DNA from: HGM04593 sp045661205
Lineage (GTDB): Bacteria > Bacteroidota > Bacteroidia > Bacteroidales > Bacteroidaceae
DNA: 64,000 nucleotides
NCBI GenBank assembly: GCA_045661205.1
Contig: JAZRFE010000014.1
Location: 28,490-92,489 of the forward strand
Direction of reading: 5' to 3'
Within the stretch, counting starts at the first letter, position 1; the number at the start of each line of letters is the position of its first letter. The translations under genes and the position numbers were made by a program. Under the pieces are notes generated by a model. That model was not told where the DNA came from and ran no database searches. It saw nothing but the letters and a program-made list of their open reading frames with translations. Positions 53,963 through 62,623 of the stretch are shown here, piece after piece.

Positions 53963-55067
53963 CTGCGCGCAGTGTATCTTCTTTTATGTGATAGTCGTCG
54001 CTATGCAGCAGGCGTCGGCTGTCGTCGAGAAATTCATCCAATTTTGTTTTTGTTACAGGTGGTAGCTTTTGTGGGGGAGTGGCTGCCGGCCATATTTCAA
54101 AATTCTTTACTCCGTCGCGGCCGGGGCGTGCCACCCATGTGAGCAGGTATTTTAGTTGCGATAAAATGGTTACTCCATAGAATTTTTTCAAACACAACGT
54201 AGCCAATGCTCCGCCGTCGCGACCGCGTGCAAACATGCCCGATACGAGGTTGCTCAGTGAATATATGAGGGTGTGTCGGCCGGGGGCGAGTGTGTCGCGG
54301 CGCACCTCTATCGGTTGTAGTACATGGGGGTGGTTGCCTATAATGTGGTCGATTCCTTGCGCGAGCAACCAGTCGGCAAGCTGACGTTGTTCTTTTGAGG
54401 GTACGTGGGTGAATTCATCGCCCCAATGTATGCAGACGACTATTGCGTCGGGGTGCATGGAACGTGCTTTTGCAATGTCGCGGGCGATAATCTCTTTGTC
54501 AATGAGATTTACGACAATAGGCGAGGGAATGGGTATTCCGTTAGTGCCGTATGTGTAGTTAAGCAATGCTATGCGCATGTTGTTCTTTTCCACGATATAC
54601 GGGTAGCGTTTTTCGCGGTCGAGGCTGTCGCGGTACACTCCGCAGTGGGCGATGTTCAGCGAGTCGAGCTTGTCGAGTGTGCGCAGAATGCCTCTTTTGC
54701 CTCTATCGAGGCAGTGGTTGTTGGCGAGTAGCATGATGTCGAAACCTGCATCGTGTGCGGCGATAAGAAAACTGTCGGGTGCACAAAACATCGGGTAGCC
54801 TCCGTATGGCTTCCCGGCAATGGTGGTCTCTAAATTTGCAACTGCAACGTCGGCTTTGGTTACATACTCTTTTATATGGCGATAGCAGGGCGAGTAGCTG
54901 TATGTGCCGTCGGGCTGTCGTGCGGCATTAAGCTGGCTCTCATGTTGCATGAGGTCGCCGGCAAAGAGTATCTCAAGTTGCGAAAAATATTGTGCTACTG
55001 CCTGTGCCGCAATGTTTGTTGCGGTAGCAAGCAGTAGCACTGATATAAGAGTACGTAATCTTTTCAA
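53934..55067 (-). CDS. CapA-family (PGA_cap) metallophosphatase-like protein
   Basis: 377 residues with a signal peptide (through AAQAVAQ). The PgsA/CapA domain shows LFAGDLMQHESQL, VANLETTIAG, LLANNHCLDRGKRGI, VVCIHWGDEFTHVPSKEQRQ and GNHPHVLQPIE, all expected metal or structural motifs. Named for polyglutamate capsule synthesis in Bacillus, such proteins elsewhere have unknown envelope roles; no capsule genes are adjacent. It is the last gene of a tight minus-strand run, and its 3' end overlaps the RecD-like gene. Confidence 0.85.
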   Translation of the reverse strand: MKRLRTLISVLLLATATNIAAQAVAQYFSQLEILFAGDLMQHESQLNAARQPDGTYSYSPCYRHIKEYVTKADVAVANLETTIAGKPYGGYPMFCAPDSFLIAAHDAGFDIMLLANNHCLDRGKRGILRTLDKLDSLNIAHCGVYRDSLDREKRYPYIVEKNNMRIALLNYTYGTNGIPIPSPIVVNLIDKEIIARDIAKARSMHPDAIVVCIHWGDEFTHVPSKEQRQLADWLLAQGIDHIIGNHPHVLQPIEVRRDTLAPGRHTLIYSLSNLVSGMFARGRDGGALATLCLKKFYGVTILSQLKYLLTWVARPGRDGVKNFEIWPAATPPQKLPPVTKTKLDEFLDDSRRLLHSDDYHIKEDTLRAATQCTASAN

Positions 55068-55073
55068 AATAGA

Positions 55074-55955
55074 TTATTTGTATATTTCTCCTTTTGCTGC
55101 GAGCAGAGTGTTCTGCATCAGCGAAACGATGGTCATGGGGGCTACGCCTCCGGGAACGGGGGTGATGTACGAGCATTTGGGGGCAACGTTGGGGTAGTCT
55201 ACGTCTCCCATCAGGCGGAAGCCCGATTTTGTTTCGGTGGTGGGAACGCGTGTTGTACCCACGTCGATGATTACTGCACCCTCTTTCACCATATTCTCTT
55301 TTACGAAGTGGGGCTGTCCGAGTGCGGCAATGATGATGTCAGCCTGACGACACTCCTCCTCGATGTTTGCTGTGCGGCTGTGGCAGATAGTCACTGTCGC
55401 GTCGCCGGGTGTTCCTTTCTGCAACATAAGGTTGGCAACGGGCTTACCCACGATGTTGCTACGGCCAAGAACCACGCACTTCTTACCTTTTGTGTCGATA
55501 TTGTAGCGGCGCAGAAGCTCCATAATTCCGTTGGGTGTTGCCGACAGGTAACAGGGAAGTCCAATGGTCAGACGCCCCGCGTTTATCGGGTGAAATCCAT
55601 CAACGTCTTTGCGGTAGTCGATAGCCTCTATCACCTTCTGCTCGTCGATGTGTTTGGGCAGGGGTAGCTGCACGATGAATCCGTCTACGTCAGCATCGTT
55701 GTTAAGCTCCTCGACCTTTGTGAGCAGTGTCTCCTCGGTGATGTCGTCTTCGTAGCGGATGAGGGTGGATGTAAATCCGCACTCCTCGCATGCGCGTACT
55801 TTGTGTGCTACGTATGTCTCACTGCCGCCGTCGTGACCAACAAGGATGGCTGCAAGATGAGGACGCTTACCGCCCTTTGCGATTATTTCATTTACTTCGG
55901 CTGCAATCTCTTTTTTTATTTCAGCCGCAATGGCTTTTCCATCAATTATTTGCAT
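55074..55955 (-). CDS. folD: Methylene-THF dehydrogenase / methenyl-THF cyclohydrolase
   Basis: 293 residues from MQIIDGKAIAAEIKKEIAAE. FolD motifs: GHDGGSETYVAHKVRACEEC (catalytic Tyr and Lys), VQLPLPKHIDEQKVIEAIDY, KDVDGFHPINAGRL, VLGRSNIVGKPVANLMLQKG and TPVPGGVAPMTIVSLMQNTL. It interconverts folate one-carbon units in the cytoplasm, making NADPH and formyl-THF. The frame opens eleven codons earlier. It lies seven bases after the TlpA-like gene and six before the CapA-like gene. Confidence 0.96.
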   Translation of the reverse strand: MQIIDGKAIAAEIKKEIAAEVNEIIAKGGKRPHLAAILVGHDGGSETYVAHKVRACEECGFTSTLIRYEDDITEETLLTKVEELNNDADVDGFIVQLPLPKHIDEQKVIEAIDYRKDVDGFHPINAGRLTIGLPCYLSATPNGIMELLRRYNIDTKGKKCVVLGRSNIVGKPVANLMLQKGTPGDATVTICHSRTANIEEECRQADIIIAALGQPHFVKENMVKEGAVIIDVGTTRVPTTETKSGFRLMGDVDYPNVAPKCSYITPVPGGVAPMTIVSLMQNTLLAAKGEIYK

Positions 55956-55962
55956 AATATTC

Positions 55963-56976
55963 TTATTTTTTGAGCAAATATTTTTCAACTGTGTTTTTCA
56001 TGTTTGTGCCACGCATGGCATTGTCACGCTCGAGAATAGTTCCGTCGGGGCCTATGAGTATTATTTCAGGAATTCCGTCTACTCCGTATGCCTCGGTAGC
56101 TTTTTTCTCAGTATCGATAATCTGCGCCCATGTAACATTCTCGGCCTTCAATGTAGGCTCAAGGTTTTTCTCTTCGTCCCACACAAATATGCCAAGCACT
56201 GTAAGCCCTTTGTCCTTGTAAAGGTTGTGCAACTCGGCAAGGTTGGGAATCTCGCGTTTGCAGGGGCCGCACCAGCTTGCCCACATGTCTACAACCACAT
56301 AGTTGCCTTTGCCAACGTAGTCCGATAGTTTGACGGGGTTGCCCGCAGCGTCTTTTCCTTCAAAATCGACAAAAGGTTTACCAACTGCGGTAGCTATCTT
56401 GCCTTTAAGTGAATTGAGCTCTCCTTTTGCAATGTCAAGGTTTTTAAGATAATCGCCTAAGCTCTCGATAGTTGTAAGTCTTGTTTCATCATCAAGGGCT
56501 CTGTATAAAGGAGATGTTAACAACAATACTCCAATAATATCGTTGTTGTGCTTTGCGAACCATTTAGCCGATTCTGCTTTTATATTTTCGGGCGAAATTG
56601 TGTCGCAAACGGCAAGCATTTCTCTCATGATTTTATTGTTCTCTGTACCGTCGGCATATGCTGTTTTTTTCTCTTCTGTAAACTCCAGAGTGATATTGCC
56701 ATTCTCAAGTATCAGCAAGCCAAATAGGGGTGTGTCTTTTATGTATAGCATCGATAGCATGGCACTATCGGCTACTCCCTCAAGGACAAATTTGTCGCCG
56801 TTTACAGTGGTGGTAGCAATAAGCTCCATTTCTGTGGTAGGACGTATAATAACTTCCTTGCCGTTCATTGACGAATCGGGTAAAATACCTGTTACAGTGT
56901 AGCTTGTAGGCGCAGGTGCTGTACAAGCCGCAAGGAGTGCAGTTGCTCCTATTGCTAATTTGCTCAGTAGTTTCAT
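55963..56976 (-). CDS. TlpA-like thioredoxin lipoprotein with DUF4369 domain, copy 1
   Basis: 337 residues, lipobox LLAAC (Cys18). The N-terminal DUF4369 sandwich (~24-115) binds an unknown partner; a helical linker follows. The thioredoxin domain (~198-337) has the active site WCGPC (Cys236, Cys239) in VVDMWASWCGPCKREIPNLA and a cis-Pro in GVDGIPEIILIGP. It probably reduces disulfides or delivers thiols in the periplasm. It is a tandem paralogue of the next gene, of equal length, with nearly identical C-terminal domains. Confidence 0.92.
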   Translation of the reverse strand: MKLLSKLAIGATALLAACTAPAPTSYTVTGILPDSSMNGKEVIIRPTTEMELIATTTVNGDKFVLEGVADSAMLSMLYIKDTPLFGLLILENGNITLEFTEEKKTAYADGTENNKIMREMLAVCDTISPENIKAESAKWFAKHNNDIIGVLLLTSPLYRALDDETRLTTIESLGDYLKNLDIAKGELNSLKGKIATAVGKPFVDFEGKDAAGNPVKLSDYVGKGNYVVVDMWASWCGPCKREIPNLAELHNLYKDKGLTVLGIFVWDEEKNLEPTLKAENVTWAQIIDTEKKATEAYGVDGIPEIILIGPDGTILERDNAMRGTNMKNTVEKYLLKK

Positions 56977-57011
56977 ACTTTATTTGTATATTTTTTAGCA
57001 ATGTATTTGAT

Positions 57012-58025
57012 TTACTTTTTGAGCAGGTATTTCTCGATGGTGGGTTTCATGTTCTCGCCACGTACAGCTCTGTCGCGCTCGAGTATTGTTCCGTCGGGGC
57101 CGATGAGCATTATCGAAGGAATTCCGTTCACGCCGTACAAGTTTGTAGAAACTTTCTCAGTGTCGATAATCTGCGCCCATGTTACATTCTCGGCTTTCAA
57201 TGTAGGCTCAAGGTTCTTAACATCGTCCCAAACGAAAATACCAAGTACTGTAAGACCTTTGTCTTTGTAAAGGTTGTGTACCTCGGCAAGGTTGGGAATC
57301 TCGCGTTTGCAGGGGCCGCACCAGCTTGCCCACATGTCTACAAGCACATAGTTACCTTTGCCAACGTAGTCGGACAATTTTACAGTGTTGCCCGCAGCGT
57401 CTTTTCCCTCGAAATCGGTATAGGGCTGGCCAACCTCTGTTGCTTTGCGTGCTTTCAGGCGGTTAAGCTCTTTCTTAATAAACTCTTTGTTCTTTACAAA
57501 GTCGCCAAGGCCTTCGAGTGTGGCAATCTGTGCGTCTGCTTCGAGGACAAAGAAAAGAGGTGATTCGAACAAGACAAGGCTGATAACATCGTTGTTGTGC
57601 TTTGCGAACCATTCTTTTGATATTGCTTCTATATTCTCTTTTAGCATAGTGTCGCAAACGGCGTAAAGGTCGCCTATAATGTTGTTGCTCTCTGTGCCGG
57701 TGGGAATAACTCTATCGGCTGTATAGTCCAATACGATATTGCCATTTTCAAGTACAAGCTCGCTGTATGTTCTTGTGCCTTTTACCTGCACGTAGCAATA
57801 TCTTGCAGTGTCGGCTACGCCCTCGAATGTGAACTTATTACCCTCGATTGTATCTTTGGCAATCAATTGTCTTGTGAATTTCTCAATCATTGCAATCTCT
57901 TTGCCATTCATCGACGAGTCGGGCAGAATTCCTGTTACTGTATAGCTTGTGGGTGCGGGAGGTGTACATGCAGCAAATATTGTTGCACCCATTACAACTG
58001 CTGCCAATTTGTTAAGTAATTTCAT
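57012..58025 (-). CDS. TlpA-like thioredoxin lipoprotein with DUF4369 domain, copy 2
   Basis: 337 residues, lipobox IFAAC (Cys20), the same architecture and active site (WCGPC, Cys236/239) as copy 1. It opens with the same sequence type (PTSYTVTGILPDSSMNGKE), diverges in residues ~45-200, then becomes almost identical again (FEGKDAAGN, LSDYVGKGNYV). The pair lies between folD and ffh in a close-packed run; copy 2 is upstream of copy 1. A shared function with different binding partners is likely. Confidence 0.92.
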   Translation of the reverse strand: MKLLNKLAAVVMGATIFAACTPPAPTSYTVTGILPDSSMNGKEIAMIEKFTRQLIAKDTIEGNKFTFEGVADTARYCYVQVKGTRTYSELVLENGNIVLDYTADRVIPTGTESNNIIGDLYAVCDTMLKENIEAISKEWFAKHNNDVISLVLFESPLFFVLEADAQIATLEGLGDFVKNKEFIKKELNRLKARKATEVGQPYTDFEGKDAAGNTVKLSDYVGKGNYVLVDMWASWCGPCKREIPNLAEVHNLYKDKGLTVLGIFVWDDVKNLEPTLKAENVTWAQIIDTEKVSTNLYGVNGIPSIMLIGPDGTILERDRAVRGENMKPTIEKYLLKK

Positions 58026-58047
58026 GGTCTTGTTGTGTTTTTTGTTA

Positions 58048-59379
58048 TTATCTGCCGAAACGTGGCATTCCGGGCATCATCTTGCCGAACTTGCCGCCTG
58101 CAACAGTTTTCATTGTTTTGCGAATCATTTCAAACTGCTTCATCAGGCGATTGACCTCTTGGATGTCGGTACCGCTGCCTCGTGCGATACGTGCACGACG
58201 CGATGCGTTGATGATGTCGGGGTTCGAACGCTCCTCGGGTGTCATTGAGTGAATCATTGCCTCTACGCTCTTGAATGCGTTGTCGTCGATGTCCATGTCT
58301 TTGATAGCCTTTCCTACACCGGGAATCATTCCCATGAGGTCTTTGATGTTACCCATTTTCTTTATCTGGGCTATCTGTGTGAGGAAGTCGTTGAAGTCGA
58401 ACTGGTTTTTCGCGAGTTTGCGTTGCAGTTTCTTTGCCTCCTCTTCGTCGAACTGCTCCTGTGCGCGCTCAACGAGAGAAACGACGTCACCCATGCCCAA
58501 GATACGGTCGGCCATACGGTTGGGGTGGAACTGGTCGATAGCCTCCATCTTTTCGCCTGTACCGATGAATTTGATGGGTTTGTTTACCACAGTGCGGATA
58601 GAGAGTGCTGCACCACCGCGTGTGTCACCGTCGAGTTTGGTGAGGATAACGCCGGTGAAGTCGAGACGGTCGTTAAACTCTTTTGCAGTGTTTACAGCGT
58701 CCTGACCGGTCATAGAGTCTACTACGAAGAGTGTCTCGGTGGGGTTTACAGCCTCTTTTATCGCGCTAATCTCCTGCATCATCGCCTCGTCGATGGCCAA
58801 ACGACCTGCGGTGTCGATGATTACCAGGTTGTAGTTGTTCTGCTTCGCCTCCTTTATGGCGTTAAGTGCAATCTGTACGGGGTTTTTCGATTCGGGCTCG
58901 CTGTATACGGATACTCCTATCTGCTCACCGAGTACTTTCAACTGGTCGATAGCTGCGGGACGGTACACGTCGCAGGCTACGAGCAGGGGATTTCTGTTTT
59001 TCTTCTTCTTGAGGAAGAGAGCGAGTTTAGACGAGAATGTGGTCTTACCCGAACCCTGGAGACCTGACATAAGCACCACCGCGGGGTGTCCCTCGTAGTT
59101 TATTTCGGCTGTCTCGCCACCCATGAGTGCTGTAAGCTCGTCGTGCACGAGTTTCACCATCAACTGTCCGGGTTGGATGGATGTGAGCACGTTCTGACCG
59201 ATGGCTTTATTCTTTACCGTATCGGTGAAAGTCTTTGCTACTTTGTAGTTTACGTCGGCGTCGAGAAGTGCTTTGCGCACATCTTTCAAGGTCTCTGCAA
59301 CGTTAATCTCGGTAATACGGCCTTCGCCCTTAAGTATTTTAAATGAACGTTCAAGGCGTTCGCTTAGGTTTTCAAACAT
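58048..59379 (-). CDS. ffh: Signal recognition particle protein
   Basis: 443 residues. The N domain is followed by the GTPase with GLQGSGKTT (106-114), DVYRPAAIDQLKVLGEQIGV, VIIDTAGRLAIDE, VVDSMTGQDAVNTAKEFNDR and LTKLDGDTRGGAALSI. The C-terminal M domain (MIPGVGKAIKDMDIDDNAF onward) ends in GKFGKMMPGMPRFGR. With 4.5S RNA it targets nascent membrane proteins to the translocon. It is 22 bases upstream of the TlpA-like genes. Confidence 0.97.
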   Translation of the reverse strand: MFENLSERLERSFKILKGEGRITEINVAETLKDVRKALLDADVNYKVAKTFTDTVKNKAIGQNVLTSIQPGQLMVKLVHDELTALMGGETAEINYEGHPAVVLMSGLQGSGKTTFSSKLALFLKKKKNRNPLLVACDVYRPAAIDQLKVLGEQIGVSVYSEPESKNPVQIALNAIKEAKQNNYNLVIIDTAGRLAIDEAMMQEISAIKEAVNPTETLFVVDSMTGQDAVNTAKEFNDRLDFTGVILTKLDGDTRGGAALSIRTVVNKPIKFIGTGEKMEAIDQFHPNRMADRILGMGDVVSLVERAQEQFDEEEAKKLQRKLAKNQFDFNDFLTQIAQIKKMGNIKDLMGMIPGVGKAIKDMDIDDNAFKSVEAMIHSMTPEERSNPDIINASRRARIARGSGTDIQEVNRLMKQFEMIRKTMKTVAGGKFGKMMPGMPRFGR

Positions 59380-59411
59380 TTTCTTTTATCTCTTTTTATG
59401 TTATTATTTTT

Positions 59412-60470
59412 TTAATTCTCTATCTTTATAACACCGCCGGTGGCTTTGTCGAGTACTACTTTGGTTGTCACGTTCTTGTTGAACAGCTCTCTTGACAGGC
59501 TTTCTGTGGTGCCGAGCTGTGCAAAGGGAAGCTCCTCTTCGAAATAGACCTTTGTGGGAGAGTATATCTTCACCTCCGCTTTTCCGGGGATATTTACAAA
59601 TACACCCTCTTTCTTAGGCGCTTTTTTCTTCTTGCCGTTATCTACGGGCTGAGGTATGCTGAAGAGGTTCTTGAAATCGTAGTATATGGGTGCTCCGGCA
59701 AGGTCGTTGTTCTTGAGTATTCCCAACTTACGTGAGAAGCGGAAAAGAACGGCCTTTGTGGTGTCGCTCTCCATTGTGGGCGTCAGTTTAATGTTGCAGG
59801 TGTATCTTACAGTGTCGCATGTGCCCACGAAAAGGCTTTTCAACGATTGTTCCTGCATGTTGAGTTCGGCGAGCACAAGCTGCATGGAGAGTCCGTCTTT
59901 GGGCATGTTCTCGGCCTGTCCGCGTGTGATGGCAAGTTTGCTCTCGCGTATCGCATATATCTCTTTAGAGGTCAGCTCGGCCATCTTCGCAGTGGATGTT
60001 GCTTGCAGAATTTCGCTTGTGAGGTAGCTCTTAGGGTCTGGCAACTGTTTGGTAGTGCTCTTTTTTCCCACGGGGGGCTCTTCGGTGAATCTTGTGTTTA
60101 TTGCTTGCAGAATACCCTCCTTGCTCAGTTGTACGTTTGCGGCACTGCTACCCTCGGCCAGTTTTATAGTGTACATCTTCTCGGGGTTGGGTGTTCCCAA
60201 CTGCTTGATTGTTACTGACGAAATCTCCCAATACTTCTCGGTCTTGTTTATCGCGTCGGTGATGTGCAGATAGTTGCCGGCGTATGCGCTGAACTCTCCC
60301 GGGGTACGTGTGATTTCCATTGCCTCGAGTGTGATGTCAAGCACTGTGTTTGGCAAGTAGTATGTTACTCCCGATGCCTCGCCGTTTCTGTATGGTCCCA
60401 CTTCGGTTTGTGCCAATGCGGGCAATGCGGCGAACAAACATGTTAGTATGTATAATATATTCTTTTTCAT
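59412..60470 (-). CDS. DUF4831 family exported protein
   Basis: 352 residues with a signal peptide (ALPALAQ). It matches DUF4831, a Bacteroidota family: VTYYLPNTVLDITLEAMEIT, ITDAINKTEKYWEISSVTIK, the helix LTSKEIYAIRESKLAITRGQ, and MNMQEQSLKSLFVG-like repeats (LAELNMQEQSLKSLFVGTCD). The role is not known. It is the first gene of the minus-strand run down to the CapA-like gene and is driven by a good promoter lying in the first unit of a tandem repeat. Confidence 0.85.
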   Translation of the reverse strand: MKKNILYILTCLFAALPALAQTEVGPYRNGEASGVTYYLPNTVLDITLEAMEITRTPGEFSAYAGNYLHITDAINKTEKYWEISSVTIKQLGTPNPEKMYTIKLAEGSSAANVQLSKEGILQAINTRFTEEPPVGKKSTTKQLPDPKSYLTSEILQATSTAKMAELTSKEIYAIRESKLAITRGQAENMPKDGLSMQLVLAELNMQEQSLKSLFVGTCDTVRYTCNIKLTPTMESDTTKAVLFRFSRKLGILKNNDLAGAPIYYDFKNLFSIPQPVDNGKKKKAPKKEGVFVNIPGKAEVKIYSPTKVYFEEELPFAQLGTTESLSRELFNKNVTTKVVLDKATGGVIKIEN

Positions 60471-60522
60471 CGTATCATATATTTATAAGGTTGATACACT
60501 ATTATTCCAATCTAACTTTTTG

Positions 60523-60553
60523 CAAAGATAGTGCAAGCCGAGCGCAATACAAA
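60523..60553 (-). promoter_or_regulatory. Promoter of the DUF4831-ffh-tlpA-folD run
   Basis: On the minus strand TTTG (60550-60553), a 19-base spacer and TATCTTTG (60523-60530): a full consensus promoter, inside the first unit of the repeat array. Confidence 0.72.
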
Positions 60554-60808
60554 AAAAGCTGGCTTTTTTTTCTTGCCGAGGCGCCGCCTATCTTATTTAA
60601 AAATAGTGCAAGCCGCCTTTTGTTTTTTCTCCCGAGGCGCCGCCTATCTTATTTAAAAATAGTGCAAGCCGCCTTTTATTTTTTCTCCCGAGGCGCCGCC
60701 TATCTTATTCAAAGATAGTGCAAGCTACCTCTTTCAGCGCCGCCTATCTTATTTAAAGATAGTGCAAGCCGCCTTTTGTTTTTTCTCCCGAGGCGTCGCC
60801 TACCTTGT
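60524..60808. repeat. Tandem array of about five ~56-base promoter-like repeats
   Basis: Core units share AAAGATAGTGCAAGCCGCC, a T-rich stretch and CGAGGCGCCGCCTATCTT. Equivalent positions (the AGATAG/AAATAG box) fall at about 60526, 60601, 60657, 60713 and 60757, giving spacings of ~75, 56, 56 and 44: the first unit is longer and the fourth shortened. At each junction CTATCTT and AAGATAG can pair across an ATTT loop. Similar promoter-proximal repeats occur in other Bacteroidales, by memory. The gap from here to 61074 holds only a loose inverted repeat (GCTGTT/AACAGC, 60814-60863) and the promoter of rprX. Confidence 0.8.
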
Positions 60809-61062
60809 TTTTGGCTGTTAGCTTTTAGCTTTTGGTCTTTGGTCAATCGCTAACCGCCAACAGCTATATTATATATAAGGTAATACCAAGAATGAAAAAA
60901 TGTGGCAATTTTTAGTTAATTTGTGTTCGATTTTATCTAAAAGTGTGCAGTGGTGCTCTATTGTAGTTGTTAATTTAGTAATTAAAACTTGCAGAAATGT
61001 TAATTATGGAAAAATTGGAATTAAATGGTGTTAAGGAATTAGGATAGAATATATAGTTCAGA

Positions 61063-61070
61063 TATATTTG
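61063..61070 (+). promoter_or_regulatory. -7 element immediately before rprX
   Basis: TATATTTG ends only four bases before the ATG at 61075, so the RNA would begin at or next to the start codon. Confidence 0.5.
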
Positions 61071-61074
61071 CAAT

Positions 61075-62616
61075 ATGAAAAAAATGACTATTTGGATAAT
61101 TGGTGCAGTGATGGTGCTCTCGTGCCTGGGCTTGCTTTATATGCAGATGGATTATATCAATTCCATCAGCCGCATGCGTCGCGAGCATTTTGACGAAGGT
61201 GTGAAGCGCAGTCTGCATCAGACGGCATACAACCTGGAGCTGACCGAGATGAAATATTATCTTTCAAAAAACATCCAGAAAGATATACAGAAATCGAACA
61301 TCAACAGCAATAATGTTCTCGAACTCGAACACAGCTACTTTGTCACATCCGACGATGGAAACATTCAGTCGGTCTTTGAGATGAAGACCATAATGAACAA
61401 TCCGGCAAATCCCTTGACAAAGGTGAACCGTTCGGCTGGCAAAAGGCAGATGACACTGCGCGAGGCACAACGCCATTCGTTAGAGGTGTTGCGCACGCGT
61501 TACATGTATCAGCGCGCGGTTCTCGACGAGGTGGTGTATAATATGCTTTATCAAGCGAGCGAGAAGCCGCTTGCGCAAAGGGTGAATTTTAGAAAGTTGC
61601 ACCACGACCTTAAGGCCGAACTCGAAAGCAATGGAATAGACCTGCCCTATCATGTAAGAGTGTTGGGTGGCGATGGTAAAGAGGTGTATCGCTGTGCCGA
61701 TTTCCAGGAGACGAGTGGCGAGAATGTATATAAAGAGCTGTTGTTCAAGAATGATCCCCCCAACCGCATGGCAGTTCTCGAGATTGTCTTTCCCGCCGAT
61801 ACACTGAACAAATATATATATAAATCGGTTAAATTTATGATACCTTCGACGTTGCTGGTGCTGGTGTTGTTGGTGACATTCCTGATAACCGTATATCTGT
61901 TTGTAAGGCAAAAGAAGGTGTCCGAGATTAAAAACGATTTTATAAACAACATGACGCACGAGTTCAAGACACCTATCTCTACAATCTCGTTGGCAGCGCA
62001 GATGTTGCAGGACCCTTCGGTGGCAAAGTCGCCTTCGATGTTCGGTAAACTGTCGGGTGTGATAACGAGCGAGACCAAGAGGCTGAGGTTTCAAGTAGAT
62101 AAGGTGTTGCAGATGTCGATGTTCGAGAGTCGCGACAACACTTCTCTCAAAATGAAAGAGCTCGATGCTAACGAACTTATAACAGGGGTGATAAATACCT
62201 TTGCTGTAAAGGTAGAGCAGGGTGGTGGAAAGATAATAGCATCTTTGGAGGCCGAAGATCCTTTTGTGTATGTCGACGAAATGCACTTTACGAATGTGGT
62301 GTTCAACCTCATGGATAATGCCGTAAAATACAAACGACAGGATGAACCTCTGCTGTTGAACATACATACATGGAATGCCAACGGCAACTTCATGCTCTCC
62401 ATTCAGGACAACGGAATAGGAATAAGCAAAGAGAATATCAAAAAGATATTTGATAAATTTTACAGAGTACACACCGGTAATCTGCATGACGTCAAAGGCT
62501 TTGGTCTCGGTCTGGCCTATGTGAAGCAGATAATTCAAGCTCATAAGGGCTCGATACGCGCCGAGAGTGAGGTGGGTGTGGGAACAAACTTTATAATTGT
62601 ATTACCATTAAAATAG
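61075..62616 (+). CDS. rprX: Membrane sensor histidine kinase, RprX-like
   Basis: 513 residues. Two membrane helices (~5-23 and ~255-278) flank a ~230-residue periplasmic sensor. The kinase part has the H-box NNMTHEFKTPIS (His295), N-box NLMDNAVKYK, the G1 motif DNGIGIS, F-box DKFYRVH and G2 FGLGLAYVKQII. Together with the regulator next to it, it closely resembles RprX/RprY of Bacteroides, a pair linked to envelope and antibiotic-stress responses. The signal is not known. The regulator starts seven bases later. Confidence 0.9.
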   Translation: MKKMTIWIIGAVMVLSCLGLLYMQMDYINSISRMRREHFDEGVKRSLHQTAYNLELTEMKYYLSKNIQKDIQKSNINSNNVLELEHSYFVTSDDGNIQSVFEMKTIMNNPANPLTKVNRSAGKRQMTLREAQRHSLEVLRTRYMYQRAVLDEVVYNMLYQASEKPLAQRVNFRKLHHDLKAELESNGIDLPYHVRVLGGDGKEVYRCADFQETSGENVYKELLFKNDPPNRMAVLEIVFPADTLNKYIYKSVKFMIPSTLLVLVLLVTFLITVYLFVRQKKVSEIKNDFINNMTHEFKTPISTISLAAQMLQDPSVAKSPSMFGKLSGVITSETKRLRFQVDKVLQMSMFESRDNTSLKMKELDANELITGVINTFAVKVEQGGGKIIASLEAEDPFVYVDEMHFTNVVFNLMDNAVKYKRQDEPLLLNIHTWNANGNFMLSIQDNGIGISKENIKKIFDKFYRVHTGNLHDVKGFGLGLAYVKQIIQAHKGSIRAESEVGVGTNFIIVLPLK

Positions 62617-62623
62617 AGAAATT

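Noticed and set aside
60471..60808. CRISPR array at the ~56-base repeats
   Set aside because: The units are contiguous near-identical repeats without unique spacers of even length, and no cas genes are present.
61480..62544. A 354-codon minus-strand frame opposite rprX
   Set aside because: Antisense shadow of a histidine kinase gene with intact motifs.
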